A stretch of DNA of 64,000 nucleotides from Phaeosaccion multiseriatum (Eukaryota > Ochrophyta, other classes), in contig OZ218954.1 of NCBI GenBank assembly GCA_965112735.1, positions 3,720,001 to 3,784,000 on the forward strand. Reading direction: 5' to 3'. How positions within the stretch are numbered: the first letter of the stretch is position 1; the number at the start of each line of letters is the position of its first letter. Below the pieces are notes generated by a model. That model was not told the DNA's origin. It searched no databases and worked only from the letters and a program-made list of their open reading frames with translations. Made by a program: the position numbers and the translations under genes. Shown piece by piece: positions 63,636 through 64,000 of this stretch.

Positions 63636-64000
63636 CTAGGGGATGGCAGTGGATGGAGGGTAGGGGGGGCAAAGGGGGTTAGAGGGACGGGACGCGAGTG
63701 GTGACGAGTGGTGAGGCATTCATGGGAAGGCCGGGTGGGAGGTGCCAGGACAAAGACGAGACAGAGTGTCAGGACAGGGAGGGAGGTGTCAGGACAAGAC
63801 CGTTTCGTGCCTCACGGGACATGCGAAGGACGCGAAAGGGAGGGAGGGGACATCAGGCAGACCCTCCCTCCCGAATGCTTTCTTCCTCCAGGGTGAGGGG
63901 ACAGGATGCACACACAGCCCAGCACAGCAGTTGGTGATACAGCACAGCCAGGCAGCACAACCCTCTGGCCAGCCGTCGGGTGCCTTCTGATGTATCATAC
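63636..64000. other. Probable intron of the minus-strand gene
   Basis: Upstream of an in-phase acceptor at 63636. It contains GGATGGCAGTGGATGG at 63641-63656, the TTGGTGATACAGCA word near 63930, and GTGTCAGGACA units (63768-63797) that also occur near 61955-62015 in another intron of the same gene. No exon seen. Confidence 0.6.

Overview
The window is nuclear DNA of a GC-rich, intron-rich eukaryotic microbe. The genes have many short GT-AG introns, short exons and no bacterial-style operons. Simple-sequence DNA is extreme. A single-celled alga or protist fits best. The threonine/proline-rich mucin-like stalk at 12.66-12.85 kb is of a kind common in stramenopiles, but I cannot fix the lineage from sequence alone. 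Exon joins below were worked out by hand from splice consensus and reading phase; in the intact multi-exon genes the phases close without a break.

Layout, left part (1-21.4 kb): a saccharopine dehydrogenase-like oxidoreductase (minus, runs off the left edge); a broken ankyrin-repeat gene (minus); a small charged coiled-coil protein (plus); an intergenic zone with a fold-back element; a large predicted secreted/type I membrane protein with a mucin-like stalk (plus); a secreted protein with a beta-helix-like repeat (minus); and a protein joining a BART-like domain, a NYN ribonuclease-type domain and a cold-shock domain (plus).

Middle (21.8-45.1 kb): a low-complexity Q/A/SG-rich protein; prohibitin-2 in nine exons; a repeat-rich zone with inverted repeats (28.3-30.9 kb); the full beta-adaptin gene of an AP-1/AP-2 complex in 26 exons (939 residues); a METTL26/DUF938 methyltransferase with a 19-nt micro-exon (minus); and an uncharacterised single-exon protein (plus).

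Right part (45.9-60.4 kb) is the most unusual region: an accessory locus built from two unrelated-looking protein families, here called X and Y. X has three copies: A (plus), B and C (minus). Y has one intact copy (E), one broken copy (D) and one 3' fragment (F). A and B are the arms of a palindrome of about 7 kb centred near 49.3 kb. [Y 3' end - CACTGCCT minisatellite - X - spacer - Y] then repeats as a tandem unit of about 5.5-5.6 kb. In each unit X and Y are divergent and share an upstream spacer. Both look nuclear and possibly regulatory (basic N-termini, Q-rich stretches, acidic/hydrophobic C-termini), but I recognise neither family. The window ends in an uncharacterised, probably membrane-associated protein on the minus strand (61.4-63.6 kb, 5' end outside).

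Three short words recur across exons, introns and spacers: GGATGGCAGTGGATGG, CAGCAGTTGGTGATACAG and GGCATATGGGCAGGC. The first has a fixed relation to splice sites and sense strand. Many introns also begin with a microsatellite that is a tandem copy of their own 5' splice site.
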